Part shown: in pieces, positions 23,401 to 32,927 of the stretch
Position numbering within the stretch: the first letter of the stretch is position 1
How the letters are laid out: each line of letters starts with the position of its first letter
Source: Streptomyces sp. WAC05374
Lineage (GTDB): Bacteria > Actinomycetota > Actinomycetes > Streptomycetales > Streptomycetaceae
Direction: 5' to 3'
Assembly (NCBI RefSeq): GCF_004353505.1
Contig: NZ_SMNQ01000008.1
Span: 1-64,000 of the forward strand
Length of the DNA: 64,000 nucleotides
The notes under the pieces: model-generated
Told to the model about the DNA's origin: nothing
The model's input: only the letters and a program-made list of their open reading frames with translations
The model's database searches: none
Made by a program: the position numbers and the translations under genes

Positions 23401-25068
23401 GCCGACCCGCCCGCCGCCCTTCTTCGGGTCGGCGCCCGCCAGGAACACCCCGAACAGGCCCCGGTCGGGGATCGTGCCGCCGGAGGTGACCGCCAGGCGC
23501 TGCGCCCCGGGGCGGCCCGTCACCGTGCCGGCGACGCGGTCCCACACCACGCGCGGGCGCAGCTCGGCGAACGCGTCGGACGGATAACGCCCGGCGAGCA
23601 TGTCCAGGACGGCGGTGAACGCCGACTCGGGCAGCGACGCGAACGGCGCGGCCCGCCGCACCAGGGCGAGCAGGTCGTCGAACTGCCAGGTGTCCAGGGC
23701 GACCATGGCGACGAGCTGCTGGGCCAGGACGTCCAGCGGGTTGGCCGGGACACGCATCGACTCGATGGCGCCCGAACGCATCCGCTCGGTCACCACCGCC
23801 GCCTGCACCAGGTCGCCCCGGTACTTGGGGAACACCACGCCCGTCGACACGGCACCCACCTGGTGCCCGGCGCGGCCGACGCGCTGGAGGCCGGAGGCCA
23901 CGGACGGCGGCGACTCGACCTGCACCACCAGGTCGACCGCCCCCATGTCGATGCCCAGCTCCAGGCTGGAGGTGGCGACCACGGCGGGCAGCCGGCCCGC
24001 CTTGAGGTCCTCCTCGACCAGGGCCCGCTGCTCCTTGGAGACCGAGCCGTGGTGCGCCCGCGCCAGCAGGGACGGGGCGCCCTTGGCCGCGCCGGACTGC
24101 GCCATCACCTCGGCCGGGGACTGGTCCTCGGGCAGGGCCTCTCCGGTGGCCCGCTCGTAGGCGATCTCGTTGAGCCGGTTGCACAGCCGCTCGGCCAGCC
24201 GCCGGGAGTTGGCGAAGACGATCGTCGAACGGTGGGCCTGGACGAGGTCGGCGATCCGCTCCTCCACGTGCGGCCAGATCGACGGCCGCTCGGCCTGATC
24301 CGTGTCGGTCGCCGGGGACCCGCCGAGCTCGCCCAGGTCCTCGACCGGGACCACCACCGACAGGTCGAACTCCTTTCCCGACGGCGGCTGGACGATCTCC
24401 ACCTTCCGCCGCGGGGACAGGTAGCGGGCCACCTCGTCCACCGGGCGGACCGTGGCGGACAGGCCGATGCGGCGTGCCGGGCGCGGCAGCAGCTCGTCCA
24501 GCCGCTCCAGGGAGAGCGCGAGGTGGGCGCCCCGCTTCGTGCCGGCGACCGCGTGCACCTCGTCCAGGATCACCGTCTCCACGCCGGACAGGGCGTCCCG
24601 CGTGGCGGAGGTGAGCATCAGGAACAGCGACTCGGGGGTGGTGATCAGGATGTCCGGCGGCCTGGTGGCGAGCGAGCGCCGCTCGGCGGCCGGGGTGTCG
24701 CCCGAGCGGATGCCGACCCGCACGTCCGGCTCCGGCAGGCCGAGACGGACCGATTCCTGGCGGATGCCGGTCAGCGGACTGCGCAGATTGCGCTCGACGT
24801 CGACCGCGAGCGCCTTGAGCGGAGACACGTACAGCACGCGGCAGCGCTTCTTCGCGTCGGCGGGCGGCGGCGTGGACGCGAGCCGGTCCAGAGAGGCGAG
24901 AAAGGCGGCCAGGGTCTTGCCGGACCCGGTCGGGGCCACGACGAGGACGTCCGACCCCTCGCCGATCGCCCGCCAGGCGCCTTCCTGGGCCGCGGTGGGC
25001 GCGCGGAAGGCCCCCGTGAACCAGCCGCGTGTGGCGGGGGAGAAGGAGTCGAGCGCAGTCCTGGCCAT
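20437..25068 (-). CDS. lhr: Lhr-type large superfamily 2 DNA helicase
   Basis: A 1543-aa ATP-dependent 3'-5' helicase. Walker A APTGSGKT (about residues 45-52), a DEVH box (LDEVHAVAGTKRG) and motif VI QRVGRAGHQ mark the SF2 core. A winged helix and the Lhr core/C-terminal domains (DUF4921-type region) fill the remainder. Length and domain plan match actinobacterial Lhr. Start ambiguity: ATG at 25068 (MARTALDSFSP, similar to homologues) or ATG at 25077, which has better spacing to GGGG. Confidence 0.93.
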   Translation of the reverse strand: MARTALDSFSPATRGWFTGAFRAPTAAQEGAWRAIGEGSDVLVVAPTGSGKTLAAFLASLDRLASTPPPADAKKRCRVLYVSPLKALAVDVERNLRSPLTGIRQESVRLGLPEPDVRVGIRSGDTPAAERRSLATRPPDILITTPESLFLMLTSATRDALSGVETVILDEVHAVAGTKRGAHLALSLERLDELLPRPARRIGLSATVRPVDEVARYLSPRRKVEIVQPPSGKEFDLSVVVPVEDLGELGGSPATDTDQAERPSIWPHVEERIADLVQAHRSTIVFANSRRLAERLCNRLNEIAYERATGEALPEDQSPAEVMAQSGAAKGAPSLLARAHHGSVSKEQRALVEEDLKAGRLPAVVATSSLELGIDMGAVDLVVQVESPPSVASGLQRVGRAGHQVGAVSTGVVFPKYRGDLVQAAVVTERMRSGAIESMRVPANPLDVLAQQLVAMVALDTWQFDDLLALVRRAAPFASLPESAFTAVLDMLAGRYPSDAFAELRPRVVWDRVAGTVTGRPGAQRLAVTSGGTIPDRGLFGVFLAGADPKKGGGRVGELDEEMVYESRVGDVFTLGTSSWRIEDITRDRVLVSPAPGVPGRLPFWKGDQLGRPLELGRAVGAFLREVGSLAPDDARLRLLAAGLDAWAADNVLAYLDEQRRACGHVPDDRTILVERFRDELGDWRVVVHSPFGAQVHAPWALALGARLTERYGMDAQVMHADDGIVLRLPDADLMGLDLLDQDPATPGPEYDSDQAPVGAADVLFDKGEVDQIVTDQVGGSALFASRFRECAARALLLPRRNPGKRTPLWQQRQRAAQLLQVASEFGSFPIVLEAVRECLQDVFDVPGLRELMGDIESRRVRLVEVTTPEPSPFARSLLFGYVAQFLYEGDSPLAERRAAALSLDSRLLAELLGQAELRELLDADVLAELEGELQWLTEDRRVKDVEGVADVLRVLGPLTGAELVERGADPQWPEHLEKTRRAIRVRIAGAEHWAAVEDAGRLRDALGTALPVGVPEAFTEPVKDPLGDLLARYARTHGPFTSAQAAARFGLGIAVTDGVLHRLAAAGRVVQGEFHPSGMGQEWCDAAVLRRLRRRSLAALRHELEPVPPAALATFLPQWQHLGSNSLRGIDGLARAIEQLQGAPVPASALEKLILPSRVAGYGPAMLDELTTTGEVVWAGAGALPGKDGWVSLYLADAAPLLLPAPHPLELTALHESVLTALSGGYGLFFRQIADQVRATTHPDATDPQLADALWDLAWSGRLTNDTLAPLRSLLGSGRTAGSTAHRAKRTVPRGRYGTLTAAARPSGRPVSRSGPPTVSGRWSLLPPPEPEPTHRAHALARTLLDRHGVVTRGAVAAEGVEGGFSATYRVLSAFEDSGQARRGYVVEGLGAAQFAMDGAVDRLRAAATARDRADSAAAPRAVVLAAADPANAYGAALSWPEPPTGAGHKPGRKAGSLVVLVDGELTLYMERGGKTLLSWPTEPDDPALQAAADALAAAARAGSLGTVTVERINGAAALTSPLSRSLEAAGFHATPRGLRLRA

Positions 25069-25172
25069 GCCCCCCATCGTGCACCCCGCCACTGACATTC
25101 CGGCGCGAGCAGCGCTGTCCGCACCATGGACGCCGAGGTCAGCGGGGTGCGGCCGGGGCGCAGAATGGAGGA

Positions 25173-26045
25173 ATGGCGAGCAGACGGGGGCAGGAACAGC
25201 ACGGCGAATGGGCCCGGCACTGGCAGTACCCCGGCGTGCCCGGGCTCGACCTGCTCCGCGCCCGGTACGTACGCCACTCCTTCACCCGCCACAGCCACGA
25301 GGGGTTCGTTCTGGGTGCCGTGCGGCGCGGGGTCGAGGACGTCGTCATGCCCGAGGGCACCATCCGGGCCCGCCCCGGCACCGTCGTCATGATCAACCCG
25401 GAGGTGCCGCACGCCGCGCACGCCGGGGTCCCCGAGGGCTGGTCGTACGCGACCCTCTACCCGTCGTCGGCGCTCGTCGCCGCGATCGCGGAGGAGGAGA
25501 CGACCCTGCGCGGCACCGCCGGCTTCGCCGAGACCATCGTCGAGGACGAGGACACCGCCCGGCTCATCAGCGCCGTGCACCGGGCGGCCGAGGAGGGCAA
25601 CGCGCTGGCCGCCGACAGCGTCCTGCGGGTGGCCGTCGCCCGCCTGCTGCGCCGCCACGGCCAGTCCCTGCCCCAGCGCCGGCCCCTGGCCGCCGGGGCC
25701 CGCACGGCCGCCCTCGCCAGGGAAGCCCTCCAGCAGCGCATGGCCGAGCCGCCGTCCCTGGACGCGCTGGCACGGGAACTCGGCACCAGCCCCTTCGCCC
25801 TGCTGCGCGCCTTCAAGGCGGCCTACGGCATGCCCCCGCACACCTGGCTGACCAACGCGCGCGTGCGTACCGCCCGCCGCCTGCTGGAGTCCGGTACCTC
25901 ACCGGCCGCTGCCGCCGCCGCGGTCGGCTTCACCGACCAGCCCCACCTCAACCGGCACTTCACCCGGATCGTCGGCGTGCCGCCCGGCGCCTACCAGCGC
26001 GAGCGCGCAAGAACGTACAAGACCGGGCAGCTCCCGGATTCGTAA
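25173..26045 (+). CDS. AraC-family transcriptional regulator
   Basis: A 290-aa regulator: N-terminal cupin-like AraC ligand domain (about 20-120; HSFTRHSHEGFVLGAVRRG), C-terminal double HTH (about 195-280; LDALARELGTSPFALLRAFKAAYG then PAAAAAAVGFTDQPHLNRHFTRIVGVPPGAY). It is immediately followed by azlC and azlD, so control of that exporter pair is the simplest hypothesis. The start at 25173 follows a GGAGG that is very close to the ATG, so the exact start is uncertain. Confidence 0.88.
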   Translation: MASRRGQEQHGEWARHWQYPGVPGLDLLRARYVRHSFTRHSHEGFVLGAVRRGVEDVVMPEGTIRARPGTVVMINPEVPHAAHAGVPEGWSYATLYPSSALVAAIAEEETTLRGTAGFAETIVEDEDTARLISAVHRAAEEGNALAADSVLRVAVARLLRRHGQSLPQRRPLAAGARTAALAREALQQRMAEPPSLDALARELGTSPFALLRAFKAAYGMPPHTWLTNARVRTARRLLESGTSPAAAAAAVGFTDQPHLNRHFTRIVGVPPGAYQRERARTYKTGQLPDS

Positions 26046-26054
26046 CGTCGGGGC

Positions 26055-26804
26055 GTGGCAGAACAGACAGCACAGACAGCGCTCAGGGAAACAGGACCGC
26101 CGGCCGCGGTCCGGCCCGACCGGGCCGTCGTACGGGACGCGCTCGGCGTCGGCGTGGCCGTCGGGCTCTCCGGCTTCGCGTTCGGCGTGACCTCCGCCGG
26201 GGCCGGGCTCGGACTGCTCCAGACCTGCGCCCTCAGCCTGCTGGTCTTCACCGGAGCCTCGCAGTTCGCGCTCGTCGGGGCGCTCGCGGCGGGCGGGAAC
26301 CCGTTCACCGCCGCCGCGGGAGCGTTCTTCCTCGGTACCCGCAACGCCTTCTACGGGCTGCGGCTGTCACAGCTCCTCGCCCTGCGGCGCCCGGTGCGGC
26401 CGTTCGCCGCCCACTGGGTCATCGACGAGACGGCGGCCGTGTCGCTCGCCCAGCCGGACCGGCGGGCCGCCCGGATCGGCTTCACGGTCACCGGACTCAC
26501 CCTCTATGTGCTGTGGAACCTGACCACACTCCTGGGAGCGCTGGGCGCCGAGGCCATCGGTGACACGAACGCCTGGGGGCTGGACGCCGCCGGGCCGGCC
26601 GTCTTCCTCGCCCTGCTGGCGCCCATGCTGCGCACGGCCACCGAACGGGCGGTCGCCGCGCTGGCCGTCGTCCTGGGGCTCGGCTTCCTGCCGGTGCTCC
26701 CGGCGGGAGTACCGGTGCTGGTCGCGGCGCTCGCCGCGCCCGCGGTGCTGTGGTTCGAAGGACGCAAGGCCCTGCGTGCGGGCGGGAAGGGGACGGACCG
26801 ATGA
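26055..26804 (+). CDS. azlC: AzlC-family branched-chain amino acid exporter subunit
   Basis: A 249-aa multi-pass membrane protein of the AzlC family, large subunit of an AzlCD exporter for branched-chain amino acids or analogues. Typical segments are VGLSGFAFGVTSAGAGLGLLQ, FTGASQFALVGALA and GTRNAFYGLRLSQLL. The start is GTG at 26055, 9 bp after the AraC gene. The stop overlaps the azlD ATG by 4 bp, so both subunits are coupled. Confidence 0.9.
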   Translation: MAEQTAQTALRETGPPAAVRPDRAVVRDALGVGVAVGLSGFAFGVTSAGAGLGLLQTCALSLLVFTGASQFALVGALAAGGNPFTAAAGAFFLGTRNAFYGLRLSQLLALRRPVRPFAAHWVIDETAAVSLAQPDRRAARIGFTVTGLTLYVLWNLTTLLGALGAEAIGDTNAWGLDAAGPAVFLALLAPMLRTATERAVAALAVVLGLGFLPVLPAGVPVLVAALAAPAVLWFEGRKALRAGGKGTDR

Positions 26805-27109
26805 CCGTCTGGATCGCCATAGGACTGACCGCCGCCGGCTGCTACCTCCTGAAGCTGGCCGGCCTCCTGGTGCCCGCCGGGGCGTTGGAGCGCCCGCTCG
26901 TGCAGCGGCTGTCGGCGCTGCTCCCCGTCGCCCTGCTGGCCGCGCTGACCGCGCAGCAGACCTTCAGCACGGACGCCTCGCTCGTCGTGGACGCGCGCGG
27001 GGCGGGCCTCGCAGCGGCGGCACTCGCCCTGGTGCTGAGGGCGCCCTTCCTGGTCGTGGTCGCCGCCGCTGTCGTGGTCACGGCGGGCGTACGCGCCATC
27101 GGCGGCTGA
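26801..27109 (+). CDS. azlD: AzlD-family exporter small subunit
   Basis: A 102-aa membrane protein with about four hydrophobic segments and the AzlD pattern (AAGCYLLKLAGLLVPAG; LSALLPVALLAALTAQQTF). It pairs with AzlC, with an ATGA overlap. No gene follows on this strand. Confidence 0.9.
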   Translation: MTVWIAIGLTAAGCYLLKLAGLLVPAGALERPLVQRLSALLPVALLAALTAQQTFSTDASLVVDARGAGLAAAALALVLRAPFLVVVAAAVVVTAGVRAIGG

Positions 27110-27184
27110 CGGCGGCCTTGCGCGGCCCGACACGGCACGGAGAGGCCCCGTCACCCGGCCGCCGAGGTGGCCGGCGGTGAGCGG

Positions 27185-28093
27185 TCAGCCGTCGATCCGG
27201 CGGCCGTGGGCCCTGAGCGTACGCAGCGCCTCGATGGTCACGACCGGACGCGACTCCAGGGCGGTGCCCGGCGCCCACTGGCGCCATCGGACCGGCCAGC
27301 CGCCGTCCTCCTCCTGGTCCGCGGCGAGACGGTCCAGGGACCGGGCCATCTCCTCGTCGGTGAACCAGCGCCGGGCGAGTGAATCCGGCACGCGCGCGTA
27401 GTCGTGCGGGAAGTGATGCTCACCCGGGGCGTAGCCCGGCGCCACCGGAAACGCGTCGACGCGCTCCGGGTCGAGCACCGCCAGCCGCTGCTCCCGCACC
27501 AGGCGGCCGAGCCGGTCGGCGGCCGCCTCCGCGCGGGCCCGGTCCGGAACGCCGTCCAGGAACGCGACGGCGGCCTGGATTTCGTACGGATGCGACTTCT
27601 CCAGCGCCTCCACGGCCGCCCAGCAGAAGTCCGTGGCGCGGAACAGCCACGCGTGCCAGACCTGGTTGCGGTGGAGCACCCCGACCACCGGGCCGGTCGC
27701 CAGCAGCTCGCTCGGCGGGTCGTCCACGACCGGCATGAACGGCGCGACCGGATAGCCCCGGATCGAGGGGTGGAGGGCCGGGAGGGCCCCGTCGTGCGTG
27801 GACACCCCCGTCAGGTAACGGCAGACGCGCTCCACGCGCAGCCCGCCGCAGCGCCCGATGGAGTCCAGCACCCGCAGGGCCATCGCGGTGTGCAGCGGCT
27901 GGCTCACGGGCCCGCGCAGATCCGGCTCCAAGGCGTGTCCGTACCCTCCGTCCTCGTTGAGGTACGCGCTCAGGGCGGTCTCCACGGGGTCGGCGCCACC
28001 ACCCAGGAAGTGATAGGCGAACCGCCGCTGTTCGAGCACGCGGGCCGTCAGCCAGATGAAGTGCTCGGCGCGGGAGAGGAGAGTTCCAGCCAT
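27185..28093 (-). CDS. Prenyltransferase/squalene-oxidase-repeat-like protein, unknown role
   Basis: A 302-aa soluble protein. It carries alpha/alpha-toroid-like signatures, for example LNEDGGYGHALEPDLRGP near residue 46 and QEEDGGWPVRWRQW near 260, which resemble QW-type repeats of terpene cyclases and prenyltransferases. The DxDD motif of class II cyclases is not seen, so catalysis is doubtful. It sits between azlCD and the DUF3046 gene near recA, a position conserved in streptomycetes. I cannot assign a function. Confidence 0.75.
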   Translation of the reverse strand: MAGTLLSRAEHFIWLTARVLEQRRFAYHFLGGGADPVETALSAYLNEDGGYGHALEPDLRGPVSQPLHTAMALRVLDSIGRCGGLRVERVCRYLTGVSTHDGALPALHPSIRGYPVAPFMPVVDDPPSELLATGPVVGVLHRNQVWHAWLFRATDFCWAAVEALEKSHPYEIQAAVAFLDGVPDRARAEAAADRLGRLVREQRLAVLDPERVDAFPVAPGYAPGEHHFPHDYARVPDSLARRWFTDEEMARSLDRLAADQEEDGGWPVRWRQWAPGTALESRPVVTIEALRTLRAHGRRIDG

Positions 28094-28172
28094 GTTCCGA
28101 CCGTAGGGCGGAAAGGGCTTTCGGCAAGCGGCGCGGACCGGGCTGCACTCTCAGGAGCGGGATACTTGGGGC

Positions 28173-28367
28173 ATGCGGTTGACGATTTTCTGGGAGCGGA
28201 TGGCGGACCACTTCGGTGAGGGGTACGCCGAGTCCTTCGCTCGGGACCATGTCATGTCCGAGCTGGGCGGCCGGACGGTGTACGAGGCGCTGGACGCCGG
28301 GTGGGAGGCGAAGGACGTCTGGCGCGCGGTCTGCGCGGCCGTGGACGTCCCCGCGGACAAGCGGTGA
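28173..28367 (+). CDS. DUF3046 protein
   Basis: A 64-aa protein of the actinobacterial DUF3046 family (MRLTIFWERMADHFGEGYAES...; DHVMSELGGRTVYEALDAGW). It is a small acidic protein regularly found just upstream of recA in actinobacteria. Function unknown. Confidence 0.85.
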   Translation: MRLTIFWERMADHFGEGYAESFARDHVMSELGGRTVYEALDAGWEAKDVWRAVCAAVDVPADKR

Positions 28368-28446
28368 CGCGGGCGGGATGACGCGGTGACGGGGCGATCG
28401 CCGGGCTGACCGGCCGCTTGTCACCGCTGTGCGCGAGACTTGCTCC

Positions 28447-29943
28447 GTGGCCCCGACTGACGAGACCGAGACGACGACCACCGAGCCCGTGACCGGCGAC
28501 CCCGCGTCACCGGGCGACCACGCGGCCTCCGTGCCGCCGAGCAGGACCGAGGCGCCGGCGGCGGACGCGACGGCCGGGGCGACAGAGCCGGCCGGAGCCG
28601 GGGCCGACGGGTCCTCATCCGCCGAGGCCGAGGCCGAGGCCGTCGTGCCCGTGCAGGCCGGGTCCGGCGCGTCCGTAGTGACGTCGGCGCGGCCGGGGCC
28701 GGCGTCCGGATCCGTTGCGGCCTCCGTGTCCGTGCCGGGCGGCGGTGGGGGCGGGGGCGCGCCGGCCGCGGGCGGGGCTCCCGCCGCCCGCATGCCCCGC
28801 TGGCTCCCGAAGGCCATGGTGCTGGCCCTCGCCCTCTACGCCTGCTTCCAGCTCGGCAGTTGGGCGTTCCACCAGCTCATCGGCCTGCTGATCAACATCC
28901 TCATCGCGTTCTTCCTGGCCCTCGCCATCGAGCCGGCCGTGGGGCGGATGGCCGCCCGGGGGATGCGCCGCGGTCTCGCCACCTTCCTGGTCTTCTTCGC
29001 CGTCCTGGCGGCGAGCATCGGCTTCGTCGTGCTGCTGGGCTCGATGCTGGCCGGCCAGATCGTCGAGATCGTCGAGGACTTCCCCCGGTACCTCGACTCG
29101 CTCATCAACTGGATCAACCGCACCTTCCAGACCGAGCTGTCCCGGGTCGAGGTCCAGGACAGCCTGCTGCGCTCCGACTGGCTGCGGAAGTACGTCCAGA
29201 ACAGCGCGAGCGGGGTGCTGGACATCTCGGCGACCGTGCTCGGCGGGCTGTTCAAGCTCCTGACGATCTTCCTGTTCTCGTTCTACTTCGCCGCCGACGG
29301 CCCACGGCTGCGCCGGGCGCTGTGCTCGGTGCTGCCGCCCGCCAAGCAGGCCGAGGTGCTGCGCGCCTGGGAGATCGCCGTCGACAAGACCGGCGGCTAC
29401 CTGTACTCCCGCGGGCTGATGGCGCTGATCTCCGGCGTCGCCCACTACGTGCTGCTGGAGTTCCTGGCGGTGCCGTACGCGCCGGCGCTCGCCGTCTGGG
29501 TGGGGCTGGTCTCCCAGTTCCTGCCCACCATCGGTACGTACCTGGCCGGGGCGCTGCCGATGCTGATCGCCTTCACCGAGAACCCCTGGTACGCGCTGTG
29601 GGTGCTGGCCTTCGTGGTGGTGTACCAGCAGTTCGAGAACTACGTGCTTCAGCCCAAGCTCACCGCGAAGACCGTCGACATCCACCCGGCCGTGGCCTTC
29701 GGGTCGGTGGTGGCGGGCACCGCGCTGCTCGGCGCGGTCGGTGCGCTGATCGCGATCCCGGCGGTCGCCACGCTGCAGGCGTTCCTCGGCGCGTACGTGA
29801 AGCGGTACGACGTGACCGAGGACCCGCGGATGCACGGCCACCGGCGGCACGGCGAGGCCGTCCTGGCCCGTGTGCAGCGGGCTCTGCGGGCCAAGAAGGA
29901 GAAGGAGCCGGACAGCGGATCGCCGGCCGCGGACGGCTCCTGA
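28447..29943 (+). CDS. AI-2E family transporter
   Basis: A 498-aa membrane protein. The first about 110 residues are disordered (Thr/Glu, then Ala/Pro/Gly-rich). About eight transmembrane segments follow, with the AI-2E/UPF0118 signature (ILIAFFLALAIEPAVGRMAARGMRRGLATFLVFF; YQQFENYVLQPKL; HPAVAFGSVVAG). The family includes small-molecule and Na+/H+ exporters; the substrate here is unknown. The start is GTG 28447 (MAPTDE...) or GTG 28429; neither has a strong ribosome-binding site. Confidence 0.85.
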   Translation: MAPTDETETTTTEPVTGDPASPGDHAASVPPSRTEAPAADATAGATEPAGAGADGSSSAEAEAEAVVPVQAGSGASVVTSARPGPASGSVAASVSVPGGGGGGGAPAAGGAPAARMPRWLPKAMVLALALYACFQLGSWAFHQLIGLLINILIAFFLALAIEPAVGRMAARGMRRGLATFLVFFAVLAASIGFVVLLGSMLAGQIVEIVEDFPRYLDSLINWINRTFQTELSRVEVQDSLLRSDWLRKYVQNSASGVLDISATVLGGLFKLLTIFLFSFYFAADGPRLRRALCSVLPPAKQAEVLRAWEIAVDKTGGYLYSRGLMALISGVAHYVLLEFLAVPYAPALAVWVGLVSQFLPTIGTYLAGALPMLIAFTENPWYALWVLAFVVVYQQFENYVLQPKLTAKTVDIHPAVAFGSVVAGTALLGAVGALIAIPAVATLQAFLGAYVKRYDVTEDPRMHGHRRHGEAVLARVQRALRAKKEKEPDSGSPAADGS

Positions 29944-29971
29944 CCCGTCCCGGCGCGCCGGTGTGGCTCGC

Positions 29972-30000
29972 TTGACACCAAAATCGAACATCCATTCTCA
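29972..30000 (+). promoter_or_regulatory. recA upstream promoter with LexA-like box
   Basis: TTGACA at 29972-29977 is a consensus -35. Overlapping its spacer is GAACATCCATTC (29986-29997), an imperfect Cheo/SOS-box-like inverted repeat (consensus GAAC-N4-GTTC). I recall this same imperfect box being noted upstream of other Streptomyces recA genes. The -10 would fall around 29995-30000. LexA binding here would block this promoter. Confidence 0.65.
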
Positions 30001-30083
30001 TGGGGGTTCCGGGCCCGGAAACGCGGGGGCGGCGAGGTGTCGGCCGCCGAGTTATCCACAGGCCGGAGGGACGTCGGGGCCCA

Positions 30084-30106
30084 TTGTCAGTGGCAGGGGT
30101 TAGCGT
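30084..30106 (+). promoter_or_regulatory. RecA-NDp-type (LexA-independent) DNA-damage promoter
   Basis: TTGTCAGTG at 30084-30092, 8 bases, then TAGCGT at 30101-30106 is an exact match to the mycobacterial RecA-NDp/PafBC promoter consensus TTGTCRGTG-N8-TANNNT. A start site near 30113 would give a leader of about 37 nt before the recA ATG. Confidence 0.85.
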
Positions 30107-30149
30107 CTTTGACGTGAAGCGATCGACTCAAGCAAACCGGGTGGAACCC

Positions 30150-31280
<1,131 letters not shown>

Positions 31281-31284
31281 CCCC

Positions 31285-31854
31285 GTGGTCCGGCGCACCG
31301 AATGGCCGGGCGACAGCGCCGACTCGTCGAGGGCCGAGAAGGAGCTGTCGCCCCAGGATCCGGCTGAGCGGGCGCGGGCGATCTGCCTGCGCCTGCTCAC
31401 CGGGACCCCGCGCACCCGCAAGCAGCTCGCGGACGCGCTGCGCAAACGTGAGATTCCGGACGAGGTCGCCGACGAGGTCCTCTCCCGCTTCGAGGACGTC
31501 GGCCTGATCGACGACGCGGCCTTCGCGGGCGCGTGGGTGGAGTCCCGGCACCACGGCCGGGGCCTGGCCCGCCGCGCCCTCGCGCGTGAACTGCGCACCA
31601 AGGGGGTGGATGCCGAGCTGATCGACGAAGCGGTGGGTCAGCTCGACTCCGAGCAGGAGGAGGAGACGGCCCGCGAGCTGGTCGCCCGCAAGCTCCGGGC
31701 CACCCGCGGTCTCGACCGCGACCGCCGCCTCCGCCGCCTCGCGGGCATGCTCGCCCGCAAGGGCTACCCGGAAGGCATGGCCCTGCGGGTCGTGCGCCAG
31801 GCACTGGAGGAGGAGGGGGAGGACCTGGAAGACCTCCCACCCGAGGGCTTCTGA
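31285..31854 (+). CDS. recX: RecA inhibitor RecX
   Basis: A 189-aa RecX protein that caps and inhibits RecA filaments. It contains three RecX helical repeats: CLRLLTGTPRTRKQLADALRKREIPDEVADEVLSRF, then a SRHHGRGLARRALARELRTKGVD segment, then RKGYPEGMALRVVRQALEE. The GTG at 31285 follows the recA stop by 4 bp, so it is co-transcribed with recA. Confidence 0.95.
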   Translation: MVRRTEWPGDSADSSRAEKELSPQDPAERARAICLRLLTGTPRTRKQLADALRKREIPDEVADEVLSRFEDVGLIDDAAFAGAWVESRHHGRGLARRALARELRTKGVDAELIDEAVGQLDSEQEEETARELVARKLRATRGLDRDRRLRRLAGMLARKGYPEGMALRVVRQALEEEGEDLEDLPPEGF

Positions 31855-31940
31855 CCGCCCGGCCCCGCGCCGGTGGCTCGGACGGCGTGCCTGGCACACC
31901 CGCCCCGCCACGGGGGCAGGCGGCCGGGGTGGGGGCTGCG

Positions 31941-32324
31941 TCAGGGGGAGGGGGTGGTGGGGAGGTCGTGGGCCTTCCAGGCTTGGAAGCCGCCGATGAG
32001 GTCGGTGGCGCGATGGAGGCCCAGTTGGTGCAGGGAGGCCGCCGCGAGGGAGGAGGCGTAGCCCTCGTCGCAGATCACCACGACGCGCAGGTCGTGGCTC
32101 ACCGCTTCCGGGGCGCGGTGACTGCCCAGGGGGTCGAGGCGCCACTCCAGTTCGTTGCGCTCGACGACCAGCGCGCCGGGGATCAGCCCGTCGCGCTCGC
32201 GCAGCGCCGCGTACCGGATGTCGACCAGCAGCGCGTCACCCGCCCCGGCCGCCGCGAACGCCTCGGGCGGGGTCAGGCGGTGCAGGCCGGCCCGGACCCG
32301 TTCCAGCAACTCGTCGATGTTCAC
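31941..32324 (-). CDS. Rhodanese-domain sulfurtransferase
   Basis: A 127-aa single-domain rhodanese. The active-site loop CDEGYASS carries the catalytic Cys, and LLVDIRYAALRERDGLIPGAL is the family's DIR..E..GHIPGA-like entry. It transfers sulfane sulfur to acceptors such as cyanide or thiols. It overlaps the preceding cysteine dioxygenase by 4 bp (32321-32324), placing it in cysteine-sulfur catabolism. Confidence 0.92.
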   Translation of the reverse strand: MNIDELLERVRAGLHRLTPPEAFAAAGAGDALLVDIRYAALRERDGLIPGALVVERNELEWRLDPLGSHRAPEAVSHDLRVVVICDEGYASSLAAASLHQLGLHRATDLIGGFQAWKAHDLPTTPSP

Positions 32325-32848
32325 TGCCAGTCCTCCGGGCGCTCGACCTGCTCCAGCCGCAGCACCGGGCCGGTGCGGCTGAAGCGGCGGATCAGCGGGA
32401 GCGGCGGGTAGTACGCGTGGACCGAGACCGCGTGCTCGGTGACGGACTCGTTCAGCACCTCGTGCACATGGTGCCGGCCGAACGCCCGCCCCTGGCCCGT
32501 GCGCAGCAGGCGTTCACGGTCGACGCCGTCGTGCAGCTCCAGAGCGCGCCAACCGCCCGAAGGCAGCCGTACGGCAAGGGAGTTCTCCTTCAGGGCGCCG
32601 CGCGCCGTGGCGAAGGCGCCGATGGACTCGGCGTGGTCGTGCCACCCCGTGCCGGTGCCGGGCGGCCAGCCGATGAGCCAGGCCTCACTGCCGCCAGGGC
32701 CGTCGAGCCGTACCCATGTGCGGCCCTCCGGGTCGAGCGGGAGGGAGGCGACCAGTGCGGTGTCGGCCGCCGTGCGGCGGACGAAGTCGAGCAGGTGGGC
32801 AGCCGTCGGCGCGTCAGTGGCCGCGGCGGGGGAAACAGACTGGGACAC
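32321..32848 (-). CDS. Cysteine dioxygenase (cupin)
   Basis: A 175-aa CDO type I-family cupin that oxidises cysteine to cysteine sulfinate. Iron-binding histidines are in GWHDHAES (two His) and FGRHHVHEV (third His). The start is GTG 32848, with AGGACGG 6 bp upstream on the coding strand. It is transcribed together with the rhodanese and lies 79 bp downstream of a short Cys-containing leader frame, so control by cysteine supply is likely. Confidence 0.92.
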   Translation of the reverse strand: MSQSVSPAAATDAPTAAHLLDFVRRTAADTALVASLPLDPEGRTWVRLDGPGGSEAWLIGWPPGTGTGWHDHAESIGAFATARGALKENSLAVRLPSGGWRALELHDGVDRERLLRTGQGRAFGRHHVHEVLNESVTEHAVSVHAYYPPLPLIRRFSRTGPVLRLEQVERPEDWQ

Positions 32849-32927
32849 GGAAAACCGTCCTGGGTCCTGGAGGCGAATTCGCGGGAGGAGCGCGCACGGA
32901 GAACGGCGCGCAAGAAAAACAGCGAGT

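Noticed and set aside
19471..25095. 1874-aa plus-strand open frame opposite nei2 and lhr
   Set aside because: Composition is Gly/Arg/Gln-rich antisense of lhr, with no domains and no ribosome-binding site.
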